Assembly (NCBI GenBank): GCA_946617545.1
Contig: CAMOKK010000022.1
Coordinates: 1 to 11,765, forward strand
DNA length: 11,765 bases
Reading direction: 5' to 3'
Origin: an uncultured Bacteroidales bacterium
Lineage (GTDB): Bacteria > Bacteroidota > Bacteroidia > Bacteroidales > UBA932
Both the position numbers and the translations under genes were made by a program. Within the stretch, counting starts at the first letter, position 1, and every line of letters starts with the position of its first letter. Below, in pieces: positions 1 through 7,296 of the stretch. The notes below the pieces were generated by a model. It was not told the DNA's origin. It saw only the letters and a program-made list of their open reading frames with translations, and made no database searches.

Positions 1-509
1 TGGATCCTTCCTACCGCAGCGCCTATGGCCTGTATCGTCTGAACGCTTCCCGCGACAACGTGGCCGATGCCTGCCGTTATCTGGAAGAGGCCATCGCCTC
101 CGATGAGTCCGACGCCGCCACCGACGCCCAGTACTACTATGAACTGGCCGCCTTCTGCTACAAGAACAACATGCGCGGCAAGGCTTCCGAATCGGCCAAG
201 AAGGCTGTCGAGATGGACTACGGTTATGCCGGCAAGGCCTACATGATTCTGGGCAACCTCTGGGCATCGGCCCCTTGCTCCGGCGACGTGGACAAATATG
301 CCCGTTACTGGGCCGCCACGGACTTCTATCAGAAGGCCCGCAGCGCCGACGCCACCCTCTCCGACGAGGCTGCCTCCTCCATCTCTTCCGTGGCCCGCTA
401 CTATCCCGAGGCCTCCGAAATCTTCATGTACGACCTCAGCGCCGGTCAGTCCTACACCGTGTCCTGCGCAGGTATGTCTGCCTTCACCACGGTGCGCGTT
501 GCCCGATAG
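1..509 (+). CDS. TPR-like repeat protein, 3' part only
   Basis: The reading frame is open from the left edge (first complete codon at base 3) to a TAG at 507-509, so about 168 C-terminal residues are visible and the true start lies upstream. The visible part is alanine- and tyrosine-rich and helical. It has paired-helix units of TPR type, for example the stretch around ACRYLEEAIAS and the following KASESAKKAVEMDYGYAGKA. The tail contains a run of the type IFMYDLSAGQSYTV and then a threonine/valine/arginine-rich end. From memory, this kind of tail occurs in Bacteroidetes TPR proteins encoded next to lptC. TPR arrays usually mediate protein-protein contacts, and no enzymatic motif is visible. 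The stop overlaps the GTG start of the next gene by one base, so the two are probably translationally coupled. A signal peptide cannot be judged because the N-terminus is missing. Confidence 0.8.
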   Translation, partial: DPSYRSAYGLYRLNASRDNVADACRYLEEAIASDESDAATDAQYYYELAAFCYKNNMRGKASESAKKAVEMDYGYAGKAYMILGNLWASAPCSGDVDKYARYWAATDFYQKARSADATLSDEAASSISSVARYYPEASEIFMYDLSAGQSYTVSCAGMSAFTTVRVAR

Positions 510-1147
510 TGAATGTACGTTACATATCCAGAACGTTAGCAAGCGCCCTGGCGCTTGCTTTCGTCGTCTATTCCTGCCGGAGTAACCTGGCCGAGGCGGA
601 AAAGCTGGACCTTGGGAAAACACCCCTCCAGACGGTGGACGGGATGTTCTTTGTCCGCACGGAGAACGGCCAGCTTAAAATGCGGGTAGAGTCGCCCAGA
701 ATGGAGGTTTTCGAGCATGACACCGTGGCGTATGATTACTTCCCGCAAGGGCTCCGCGTCTTTGGTTATTCTGAGGACGGCAAGCTGGAAACCACCATTT
801 TCTCCCGGGCCGCCCGGCACGACAAACCCGCCCCCGGAAGCCGCCGCACGGGAGAGGTGTGGAGCGCATTCGGAGACGTGGTGGTGCGCAATATCATCCA
901 GCAGGAGACCATGGAGACCGACACCCTCTACTGGGACAGCGAGGCCAAGGAAATATGGACAGACTGTTACGTGAAGATGTCTTCTCCCTCCGGATACATG
1001 CAGGGCTATGGGATGCGTTCCGACGAAATGGCCCGCAACGCCATCCTCATGCGTCCTTTCGACAATGAATTCCTGATTCAGAACGACACCACCGCCGTCC
1101 TGGTGGACTCCGTGAATTTTATCGGCCCCCGCGTAAAAAAATGGTAG
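509..1147 (+). CDS. lptC: LptC-like LPS export lipoprotein
   Basis: A 212-residue protein that probably passes lipopolysaccharide from the inner-membrane LptBFG transporter towards the periplasmic LptA bridge. I chose the GTG at 509 because it gives a basic N-terminus, a hydrophobic core (about residues 9-20) and a lipobox-like VVYSC with the acceptor Cys at position 23. The frame stays open upstream to 275, but that extension would run through the preceding gene. The rest resembles Bacteroidetes LptC: an LKMRVESPRMEVFE strand pair, a YFPQGLRVFGY strand, and the segment around METDTLYWDSEAKEIWTDCY, the repeating beta pattern of the LptC/OstA fold. Length is near the family norm of about 190-210 residues. 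Start and upstream stop share one base (TAGTG). No other lpt gene is in the window. The family call rests on pattern recognition rather than a search. Confidence 0.82.
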   Translation: MNVRYISRTLASALALAFVVYSCRSNLAEAEKLDLGKTPLQTVDGMFFVRTENGQLKMRVESPRMEVFEHDTVAYDYFPQGLRVFGYSEDGKLETTIFSRAARHDKPAPGSRRTGEVWSAFGDVVVRNIIQQETMETDTLYWDSEAKEIWTDCYVKMSSPSGYMQGYGMRSDEMARNAILMRPFDNEFLIQNDTTAVLVDSVNFIGPRVKKW

Positions 1148-1166
1148 GTATTTAGAAGAAAATTAG

Positions 1167-1174
1167 TAACTTTG
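1167..1174 (+). promoter_or_regulatory. Bacteroidetes-type -7 box for the PPIase gene
   Basis: TAACTTTG fits the TAnnTTTG consensus of Bacteroidetes housekeeping promoters. It lies 48 bases before the ATG at 1223. A -33 TTG is not obvious; the nearest candidate is TGG at 1142-1144, at the very end of lptC. The leader between box and start is almost pure A/T (1188-1222), with no Shine-Dalgarno motif. That is usual for this phylum, where A-rich leaders tend to replace it. Confidence 0.55.
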
Positions 1175-1222
1175 CAGCCCTTAAGCGAATTTTTTTGAAA
1201 ATATTAAAAAAGTAAATATAAA

Positions 1223-3304
1223 ATGGCAGCTCTTGAGACCATCAGAACTAAGTTTGGCATTGGTGCATCCCTCATCATTGCCTTCGGTCTTTTACTCTTC
1301 CTTGTAAACCCGTCCGACATCATCCAGACCATCCAGTCCACTTCTTCCAAGAACGATGTCGGCAAAATCAATGGGAAATCCGTCTCTTATCTGCAGTTTG
1401 ACTCCGAAGTCCGTCAGCTGGAAGAGGTGCGCAAAATAATGTCCGGCACCAATGCTTCCTCCGAGGAGGAGCAGACCCAGATCCGCGAAATGGCCTGGCA
1501 GAACCTCGTAGACCGCTACCTGGTTACTCCTACCATGGAGAAAGCCGGCATCCGCGTGGGCCAGCAGGAGCAGATAGACATGTTCGTGGGTTCCACCCCT
1601 TCCGCCGTAGCTTCCGGTTTCGCCGGCTTCTACGATGAGCAGGGCAATTACTCCTCCGCCCGCGTGAGCGAGTTCATGGAGATGGCCGAATCCAACGAGA
1701 ACTATCGTCTCGTCCGTGACTACCTGCAGAACGCCGCCCGTTCCAACCGCTTCAGCGAGAAATACATCGGCCTGTATAATGCCGGTTCCTATGTGAACGC
1801 CCTGGAGCGCAAGAAGGCCATCGAGGAAAACAACTCCACCGCGTCCGTAGACTTTGTCCTGGCTCCCGGCACCTTCTTCCCGGAAGATTCCACCGTGGTG
1901 GTGTCATCGGCCGAGATTAAGAAATACTACGAGGCCCACAAGGACGGCTTCCGTCAGAAAGCCAACCGTGACATCCGTTACGCCGTCTTCGAGCTCAATC
2001 CTTCCCAGGAAGACATTGCCGCCGCCAGCTCCAAGTTTACCGAGCTCTACGACACCTTCGCCTCCACGGACAACGTGCGTGCCTTCCTTCAGAAGAACTC
2101 CGACCGCAAGTGGGACGATGCCTGGTATAAGGACGGCGAGCTCCGCAGCGTGAATGCCGACGTGGACAAATTCGTCTCCGAGAACAACAGCGGGGTTTCT
2201 CCCATCTACCAGTCCGGCATCAACTTCTACGCCGCCCGCATCATGGGCAGCGCCAACATTCCGGACTCCGTGTATGTGCGTCACATCATGTTGGTGGGTG
2301 AGAATGCCGCCCACATGGCCGACAGCCTCCTGGGCGTAGTGAACAAGGGCAACTTCTCCGCCCTGGCCAACCTCTATTCCGCCGACAAGGGCAATGCCCA
2401 GGACGGTGAGATGGGCAATCTGGGCTGGATGACCCGCAATATCATGATCAAGGGATTCGAGCCCGTCCTGGAAGCCCAGGTGGGCAAGCCCTTCCTGCTT
2501 CACACCCAGTATGGCACCCATGTGGTGGAGGTGACCAAGGCCACCAAGCCCATTGCCAAGAAGAAGGTGGCCATCTTTGAGAAGGAGACCCTTGTTTCCA
2601 AGGAAACCGATCGCGCCATCTCCGAGCAGGCCCGCCTGCTGGCCGTGCGCTCCCAGGGTAAGGCCGCCAACTTCAAGACCGTATGCGACACCACCGGCAT
2701 CTATGCCCGCAGCATGAATATCAACGAGGGTACGGATACCTACGGCTCCATTTCCCGCGCCAAGGAAGTAACCCGCTGGGCCTTCAACAACAAGCCCGGA
2801 AAGGCTTCCGACGTAATCCCCGTAGATAACAAGTACTACTTTGTGGTAGCCGTGGAGAAAGAGCACAAGGAAGGTGTGGCTCCCCTTAACGAGGTTTCCG
2901 AGGCCATCCGTTCTCAGCTCTATCGTGAGAAGTACATTGCCAAGCACGCCGAGGATGTAGCCGCCCAGGTGGCCGGTCTCAGCACCCTGGAGGAAGTGGC
3001 CCAGAAACTGGGTACTACCGTTTCTTCCCTCACGGACGTCACCTTCTCCACCTCTTCCGCTCCCAGCACGGAGCCCGCTTTCGTGGGAGCCGTGTCCGCA
3101 GCCAAGGAAGGCGTCCTGAGCGGCCCCGTGGCCGGCATCATGGGTGCCTACATGTTCCAGGTGAAGGGACGTGAGATGGGTTCCTACTATACGGAAGACG
3201 ACGCCAAGGCCGCCCAGGCCCGCCTGAACAACTATCACAGCCAGATGATTCTGCCCCTGATGATGGACAAGACCGTAAAAGACAACCGTGCCCGTTTCTA
3301 TTAA
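1223..3304 (+). CDS. Membrane-anchored peptidyl-prolyl cis-trans isomerase (PpiD/SurA-like)
   Basis: A 693-residue foldase predicted to sit on the periplasmic side of the inner membrane and assist folding of exported and outer-membrane proteins. Residues about 13-29 form one uncleaved transmembrane segment ([15 protein letters not shown]) after a short basic N-terminus, as in PpiD. Residues about 45-240 are a SurA-type helical chaperone region. Residues about 348-443 are a parvulin (PPIC) domain, from YVRHIML through the GEMGNLGWM loop to [11 protein letters not shown] degenerate second parvulin-like segment follows at about 505-550 ([10 protein letters not shown], then [10 protein letters not shown]). 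Length and order match the long Bacteroidetes PpiD/SurA-like proteins. The ATG at 1223 is supported by the membrane anchor directly after it and by the upstream promoter. ychF begins 6 bp after the stop, so the two are probably co-transcribed. The symbol is left blank because PpiD and SurA orthology is not settled in this phylum. Confidence 0.9.
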   Translation: MAALETIRTKFGIGASLIIAFGLLLFLVNPSDIIQTIQSTSSKNDVGKINGKSVSYLQFDSEVRQLEEVRKIMSGTNASSEEEQTQIREMAWQNLVDRYLVTPTMEKAGIRVGQQEQIDMFVGSTPSAVASGFAGFYDEQGNYSSARVSEFMEMAESNENYRLVRDYLQNAARSNRFSEKYIGLYNAGSYVNALERKKAIEENNSTASVDFVLAPGTFFPEDSTVVVSSAEIKKYYEAHKDGFRQKANRDIRYAVFELNPSQEDIAAASSKFTELYDTFASTDNVRAFLQKNSDRKWDDAWYKDGELRSVNADVDKFVSENNSGVSPIYQSGINFYAARIMGSANIPDSVYVRHIMLVGENAAHMADSLLGVVNKGNFSALANLYSADKGNAQDGEMGNLGWMTRNIMIKGFEPVLEAQVGKPFLLHTQYGTHVVEVTKATKPIAKKKVAIFEKETLVSKETDRAISEQARLLAVRSQGKAANFKTVCDTTGIYARSMNINEGTDTYGSISRAKEVTRWAFNNKPGKASDVIPVDNKYYFVVAVEKEHKEGVAPLNEVSEAIRSQLYREKYIAKHAEDVAAQVAGLSTLEEVAQKLGTTVSSLTDVTFSTSSAPSTEPAFVGAVSAAKEGVLSGPVAGIMGAYMFQVKGREMGSYYTEDDAKAAQARLNNYHSQMILPLMMDKTVKDNRARFY

Positions 3305-3310
3305 TAGAAT

Positions 3311-4414
3311 ATGTCGCTAAAATGTGGAATAGTAGGCTTGCCCAATGTGGGCAAGTCTACTTTATTTAACTGTGTAAGCTCCGGAAAAGCCCAGAGCGCC
3401 AATTTCCCCTTCTGCACCATAGACCCCAACGTGGGTTCCACCAACGTTCCGGACAAGCGTTTGGAGGTCCTTACGGAGATTTGCCAGCCCAAGCGCACCA
3501 TTCCCGCCACGGTGGAAATCGTAGACATCGCCGGCCTGGTGAAGGGCGCCTCCAAGGGCGAGGGGCTGGGCAACCAGTTCCTGGCCAATATCCGCGAGAC
3601 GGATGCCATCCTGCATGTGCTCCGCTGCTTTGACGACGGCAATATCGTGCATGTAGACGGCTCTGTAGACCCCGTGAGAGACAAGGAGGTAGTAGATACC
3701 GAACTTCAGATCAAAGACCTGGAAACGGTGGAAAACCGCATCAAAAAGGTAGAGAAACAGGCCACCACCGGAGGAGACAAGGAGGCTAAGAAACTTCTGG
3801 CCTTGTTGCTCCGTTACCGGGAAGCCCTGCTGCAGGGCCTGTCCTGCCGCACCGTGGTGCCGGAAAACGCCGAGGAAGAGCAGATGGCGCGGGACCTTTA
3901 TCTCCTTACCAACAAGCCCGTCATGTACGTGTGCAACGTAGATGAGGCATCGGCCGCTTCCGGCAACGCCTATGTGGAGGCCGTGCGCAAAGCCGTGGCA
4001 TCCGAACATGCAGAGATTCTGGTGATATCGGCCAAGGCCGAAAGCGAAATTGCCGAAATTGAAGAATACGAAGACCGCCAGATGTTCCTGGAAGAGATGG
4101 GCCTCAAGGAAAGCGGCGTGGTGCGCCTGATTCAGAGCGCCTATAAACTCCTGGGCCTGAGGACCTTTTTCACCGCCGGGGCCGACGAATGCCGTGCCTG
4201 GACCATCGTGGCCGGAGACAAGGCCCCCCGCGCCGCCGGTGTCATCCACACGGACTTCGAACGCGGCTTCATCCGGGCCGAGGTTATCAAGTACGAAGAC
4301 TTCGTGCAGTACAAGACCGAAGCCGCCGTCCGCGCCGCCGGCAAGATGGGCGTCGAGGGCAAGGACTACGTAGTCCAGGACGGCGACATTATGCACTTCC
4401 TCTTTAACGTTTAG
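3311..4414 (+). CDS. ychF: Redox-regulated ATPase / translation-associated GTPase YchF
   Basis: A 367-residue Obg-family P-loop NTPase of the cytosol, known in other bacteria to prefer ATP and to associate with ribosomes. Walker A is GLPNVGKS at residues 9-16. The G3 region is [14 protein letters not shown] at 72-85. The usual NKxD is replaced by NVDE at 209-212, the signature that separates YchF from true GTPases. A charged helical insert (about 130-170) corresponds to the coiled-coil domain. Residues about 283-366 form the TGS domain, containing [20 protein letters not shown] and ending in a DIMHFLFNV strand. The length is exactly typical. The gene starts 6 bp after the PPIase stop without its own promoter, so it likely rides on that transcript. 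Its stop is followed almost at once by the palindrome at 4416-4524, which may end the transcript. Confidence 0.97.
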   Translation: MSLKCGIVGLPNVGKSTLFNCVSSGKAQSANFPFCTIDPNVGSTNVPDKRLEVLTEICQPKRTIPATVEIVDIAGLVKGASKGEGLGNQFLANIRETDAILHVLRCFDDGNIVHVDGSVDPVRDKEVVDTELQIKDLETVENRIKKVEKQATTGGDKEAKKLLALLLRYREALLQGLSCRTVVPENAEEEQMARDLYLLTNKPVMYVCNVDEASAASGNAYVEAVRKAVASEHAEILVISAKAESEIAEIEEYEDRQMFLEEMGLKESGVVRLIQSAYKLLGLRTFFTAGADECRAWTIVAGDKAPRAAGVIHTDFERGFIRAEVIKYEDFVQYKTEAAVRAAGKMGVEGKDYVVQDGDIMHFLFNV

Positions 4415-4415
4415 C

Positions 4416-4524
4416 CTTGACAGCTAACTTATTGTCTCACAGCCACTTGTATACTATTTCTCGTTCATTTTTTGAACGAGAAATGTTGTATAATACGCTA
4501 TGAGTCAATACTTTAGTTGTCAAG
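4416..4524. repeat. 109-bp imperfect palindrome, possible MITE-like element or long hairpin
   Basis: Two 52-bp arms (4416-4467 and 4473-4524) are inverted copies with no gaps around a TTTTT centre (4468-4472). The innermost 12 bp are perfect (ATTTCTCGTTCA against TGAACGAGAAAT). The outermost 12 bp match at 11 positions (CTTGACAGCTAA against TTAGTTGTCAAG). By hand count 40 of 52 positions pair, plus 4 G:U pairs in the plus-strand RNA. GC is about 34%, far below the neighbouring genes. If the ends are TTGACA and TGTCAA (4417-4523), a GCC triplet lies directly outside each end (4414-4416 and 4524-4526), which could be a 3-bp target duplication or chance. It begins 2 bases after the ychF stop and could act as a terminator, though no U-run follows the stem. 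No coding capacity was seen. Confidence 0.75.
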
Positions 4525-4550
4525 CCTCAAAGGGGAAAAGCGTATCTTTG
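4517..4550 (+). promoter_or_regulatory. Promoter of the endonuclease/phosphatase-fold gene
   Basis: TATCTTTG at 4543-4550 fits TAnnTTTG. A TTG at 4517-4519, inside the right arm of the palindrome, lies 23 bases upstream and could serve as the -33 element, at the long end of usual spacing. Only 4 bases separate the -7 box from the ATG at 4555, so transcription would begin at or next to the start codon. Confidence 0.6.
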
Positions 4551-4554
4551 CCTC

Positions 4555-5532
4555 ATGAAAAGAGAATGTTGGCTCATTTTATTGACGCTCATGCTGCAGA
4601 CGGCCCCTGTCAGGGCAATAAACCTTCAGGCCGATACGCTCCGGGTGCTCTTCTGGAACCTGGAAAACTTTTTTGACAACCGGGCCGATTCCACCAGCGT
4701 CTCGGAGGGGGAGTTCTCCTCCTTCGGGGAGCGTCATTGGAGCCGCCGCAAGTTCGAGACCAAAAGCCGGGCCATTGCCAAGGGCATCCTCTGGGCGGCG
4801 TCGCAGGAGGGCGGGCTGCCGGACGTGATAGGCCTGGCCGAGGTGGAAAACTACTACGTCCTGTGGCACCTGCTGCGAAGGACGGCCCTGCGAAAACTGG
4901 ACTACAGCATAGTCCACTTCGACTCTCCGGACCCCCGGGGCATAGACGTGGCCCTTCTTTACCGTACATCCCGCCTCCAAAGGGCCGATGCCAAGCCTTG
5001 CCATCTGTATAACCCGGATTCCACCGTCATGGCCACCCGGGACATCCTGCTTTTCGTGGGTCGGCAGAAGGAGGAAAAGACGGCCTTCCTGGTGAACCAC
5101 CACCCGTCCAAATACGGAGGAGCCGCCATTTCCGAACCCCGGCGGGAAGTGGCCGTCCGCCGCCTGGCCTTCCTGGCCGATTCCCTCCGCCAGGAAGGCA
5201 TCACACGCATCGTAGCCATGGGAGACTTCAACGACACCCCGGCCAATCCGGTGTACAAACTACTGGAGCCGGGCTTGAGGAACCTGGCCGAGCCCCTGCA
5301 TCGGCAAGGAAAGGGAACCATCAAATACGAAGGGGTCTGGGAGCTGATAGACATGTTTTTCGTTAGCGGAGAATGCCGGACGGAAGGAATGAAAATCCTT
5401 CAAATCCCCTTCTTGCAAACTCCGGACAAGGGCCATGCCGGCACCAAACCCCTCAGGACTTACTCCGGCCCCCGCTACCTGGGCGGCGTGTCGGACCATT
5501 GTCCCATTTGGATAAATTTACTATCTTTGTAG
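4555..5532 (+). CDS. Secreted endonuclease/exonuclease/phosphatase-family protein
   Basis: A 325-residue metal-dependent phosphodiesterase or phosphatase of the EEP (DNase I-like) fold. Residues 1-21 are a signal peptide ending in PVRA, so the protein acts in the periplasm or outside the cell. Active-site motifs appear in the family order: WNLEN at 34-38 (metal-binding Asn), GLAEVEN at 93-99 (metal-binding Glu96), NHHPSKYGG at 181-189 (catalytic His), GDFND at 223-227 (Asp/Asn pair) and SDHCP at 313-317 (final Asp-His pair). This arrangement matches the Bacteroidetes secreted EEP group. The real substrate (nucleic acid, sugar-phosphate or lipid) cannot be read from the sequence. The ATG is supported by the signal peptide, but it lies only 4 bases from a promoter box. 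The last codons overlap the galK promoter. Confidence 0.9.
   Translation: MKRECWLILLTLMLQTAPVRAINLQADTLRVLFWNLENFFDNRADSTSVSEGEFSSFGERHWSRRKFETKSRAIAKGILWAASQEGGLPDVIGLAEVENYYVLWHLLRRTALRKLDYSIVHFDSPDPRGIDVALLYRTSRLQRADAKPCHLYNPDSTVMATRDILLFVGRQKEEKTAFLVNHHPSKYGGAAISEPRREVAVRRLAFLADSLRQEGITRIVAMGDFNDTPANPVYKLLEPGLRNLAEPLHRQGKGTIKYEGVWELIDMFFVSGECRTEGMKILQIPFLQTPDKGHAGTKPLRTYSGPRYLGGVSDHCPIWINLLSL
5499..5529 (+). promoter_or_regulatory. Promoter of galK
   Basis: TTG at 5499-5501 and TATCTTTG at 5522-5529 are 20 bases apart, a good fit to the Bacteroidetes TTTG/TAnnTTTG pattern. The -7 box ends directly before the TAG (5530-5532) of the upstream gene, so the promoter lies inside that gene's last codons. 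A 26-base A-rich leader runs to the galK ATG. Confidence 0.65.
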
Positions 5533-5555
5533 GACGCACATAAAAAACACCAGAT

Positions 5556-6701
5556 ATGAAAGCCAAAATCCAAGAAAAATTCGAAGCCCTCTTTGGAGAG
5601 GAAGGCATCCTTTATGCATCGGCCGGCCGCATCAACCTGATCGGCGAACACACGGACTATAACGGCGGTTATGTGTTCCCCGGCGCCATCAACTTCGGCA
5701 TCATGGCGGCCATCAAGCCCAACGGAACCAATACGGTCAAAGTCTTCGCCCTGGACATGGACGAATACGTAGAGTTCGAAATCGGCCCCGAAACGGCCCC
5801 GGACAAGCACTGGTCCAAGTATATTTTCGGCGTGTGCCAGGAAATTCTCAAACGCGGCGGCAAGGTGGAAGGCTTCAATGCCGTCTTTGCCGGAGACGTT
5901 CCGAACGGTGCCGGCCTCAGTTCGTCGGCCGCCCTGGAGAGCACCTTCGCCTTCGCCCTCAACGACCTGTTCAACGAGGGCCGCATCGACAAATTCGAAC
6001 TGGCCAAAATCGGCCAGAGCACGGAGCACAACTACTGCGGCGTGAAGTGCGGCATCATGGACCAGTTCGCCTCCCTCTTCGGCAAGGAAGGCTCCCTGAT
6101 CCGCCTCAACTGCAAAACCGGCGAGTACAAGTATTTCCCCTTCCATCCCAAGGGCTACAAGCTGGTGCTCATTGACACCTGCGTGAAGCACCTTCTGGCC
6201 GACAGCGCCTACAACAAGCGCCGGGAATCCTGCGAAAGGGCCGCGGCCGCCATCCGCAAGAACCACCCCGAGGTGGAATTCCTCTCGGATGCCAAGCGTC
6301 TCTGGCTGGACGAGGTCCGCTCAGAAATCTCCGAGGAAGACTTCCTGAGGGCCGAATACGTGATTGGAGAGGTGCAGCGCGTGCTGGATGTCAGCGACGC
6401 CCTCGAGCGTGACGACTACGAGACCGTGGGAGAGATGATGTACCAGACGCATTTCGGCCTCAGCCATCTGTACGAGGTCTCCTGTGAGGAACTGGATTTC
6501 CTGAACAAGCTGGCCCGCAAGTGCGAGGTGACCGGTTCCCGCGTGATGGGCGGCGGTTTTGGCGGCTGCACCATCAACCTGGTGAAGGAGGAGCTTTACG
6601 ACCGCTTCATCGAAACCGCCGTGGAGAAGTTCACGGAGAAATTCGGTCACGCGCCCAAGATTTACAACGTAATTATCAGCGATGGCGCTCGCAAACTGTA
6701 G
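5556..6701 (+). CDS. galK: Galactokinase
   Basis: A 381-residue cytosolic GHMP-family kinase that phosphorylates alpha-D-galactose with ATP to galactose-1-phosphate, the entry step of the Leloir pathway. The galactokinase signature GRINLIGEHTDYNGG is at residues 24-38, with the catalytic Arg25 and the galactose-contacting Glu31/His32/Asp34. The ATP-binding GHMP motif GAGLSSSAALE is at 118-128. The predicted catalytic base is Asp169 in GIMDQF. Motif 3, GGGFGGC, is at 332-338. Length is typical (about 380-390). It has its own promoter, and its end overlaps the CpXC gene by 20 bp in another frame. No galT, galM, galE or sugar transporter is visible nearby, so the other pathway genes must lie elsewhere. 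No operator-like dyad was seen at the promoter. Confidence 0.97.
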   Translation: MKAKIQEKFEALFGEEGILYASAGRINLIGEHTDYNGGYVFPGAINFGIMAAIKPNGTNTVKVFALDMDEYVEFEIGPETAPDKHWSKYIFGVCQEILKRGGKVEGFNAVFAGDVPNGAGLSSSAALESTFAFALNDLFNEGRIDKFELAKIGQSTEHNYCGVKCGIMDQFASLFGKEGSLIRLNCKTGEYKYFPFHPKGYKLVLIDTCVKHLLADSAYNKRRESCERAAAAIRKNHPEVEFLSDAKRLWLDEVRSEISEEDFLRAEYVIGEVQRVLDVSDALERDDYETVGEMMYQTHFGLSHLYEVSCEELDFLNKLARKCEVTGSRVMGGGFGGCTINLVKEELYDRFIETAVEKFTEKFGHAPKIYNVIISDGARKL

Positions 6702-7296
6702 TCATTGTGGCAAGCAGACGGAGGTAGAGCTCCGTCAGAGCATCAACACCGCCCTTGATCCGCAGCTCAAAGCCCGGGTCAAGGACGGCTCTTTATTTGT
6801 CTGGGAGTGCCCTTATTGCGGCCATCGCAACCTGGCCAAGTACCAGACCCTCTACCACGACCCTGACGGCAAGATGATGGTCTGGCTCCTTCCCGGAGAC
6901 GAGCAGCCCCCGCAGGCCGTAGAGGAAGCCGTAAAGGAGCTGGACGGCTATACCCTCCGCCGTGTGAGGGAGGTGGGAGACCTCATCGAAAAGGTGAACA
7001 TCCACGACGCCGGCCTGGAAGACACGGTGCTGGAGATGTGCAAATGGGTCACCCGCCAGGAGCTGGGCGCCAAAAACCCCGAAGCCGCCACCGCTCCGCT
7101 CCGTTTTCTGAGAATGGAAGGGGCCGACAACGACCTGGTGCTGGCTCTCCCGCTCGATGGCCAGATGCAGGTGCTGAACGTGGGTTTCAACGTGTACGAA
7201 GACGCCCGCGGCATCCTTCTGCGCAATCCTTCCGTGCGTCCTGCCACCGGCTTTGCCCAGGTGGACCAGGCCTGGATTGAACAGTTTTTCCGCTAA
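6682..7296 (+). CDS. CpXC-domain zinc-ribbon protein
   Basis: A 204-residue, probably cytosolic protein of unknown function. The N-terminus carries two zinc-knuckle pairs, CSHC at residues 6-9 and CPYC at 43-46, in the context CPYCGHRN. This matches the CpXC domain, which is found in uncharacterised bacterial proteins and is expected to bind one zinc. Residues about 55-75 form a YHDPDGKMMVWLLPGD strand pair, also typical of the domain. The remainder (about 80-204) is mixed alpha/beta and not recognised. No signal peptide or membrane segment is present. The ATG at 6682 lies inside the galK 3' end, 20 bp before that gene's stop, and the first Cys pair follows at once, so a later start would destroy the domain. 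Co-expression with galK by translational coupling is likely. Its stop overlaps the convergent gene by 4 bp. Confidence 0.85.
   Translation: MALANCSHCGKQTEVELRQSINTALDPQLKARVKDGSLFVWECPYCGHRNLAKYQTLYHDPDGKMMVWLLPGDEQPPQAVEEAVKELDGYTLRRVREVGDLIEKVNIHDAGLEDTVLEMCKWVTRQELGAKNPEAATAPLRFLRMEGADNDLVLALPLDGQMQVLNVGFNVYEDARGILLRNPSVRPATGFAQVDQAWIEQFFR

Noticed and set aside
275..508. Upstream extension of the lptC frame to 275
   Set aside because: It overlaps the TPR-like gene, is Arg-rich and shadow-like, and would bury the lipobox Cys deep in the protein. The GTG at 509 gives a proper signal sequence.
1188..1222. A/T-rich run with weak dyad symmetry before the PPIase gene
   Set aside because: Low-complexity A/T leader typical of Bacteroidetes translation starts; the symmetry is what such composition gives by chance.
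1904..3238. A 444-codon antisense frame opposite the PPIase gene
   Set aside because: Same in-register shadow effect from rare TTA/CTA/TCA codons. The product is a low-information Gly/His/Leu-rich string without domains.
3362..4396. A 344-codon antisense frame opposite ychF
   Set aside because: In-register shadow of a very well conserved gene, with no plausible protein features.
5475..6266. A 263-codon antisense frame opposite galK
   Set aside because: In-register shadow; galK on the plus strand carries all family motifs.
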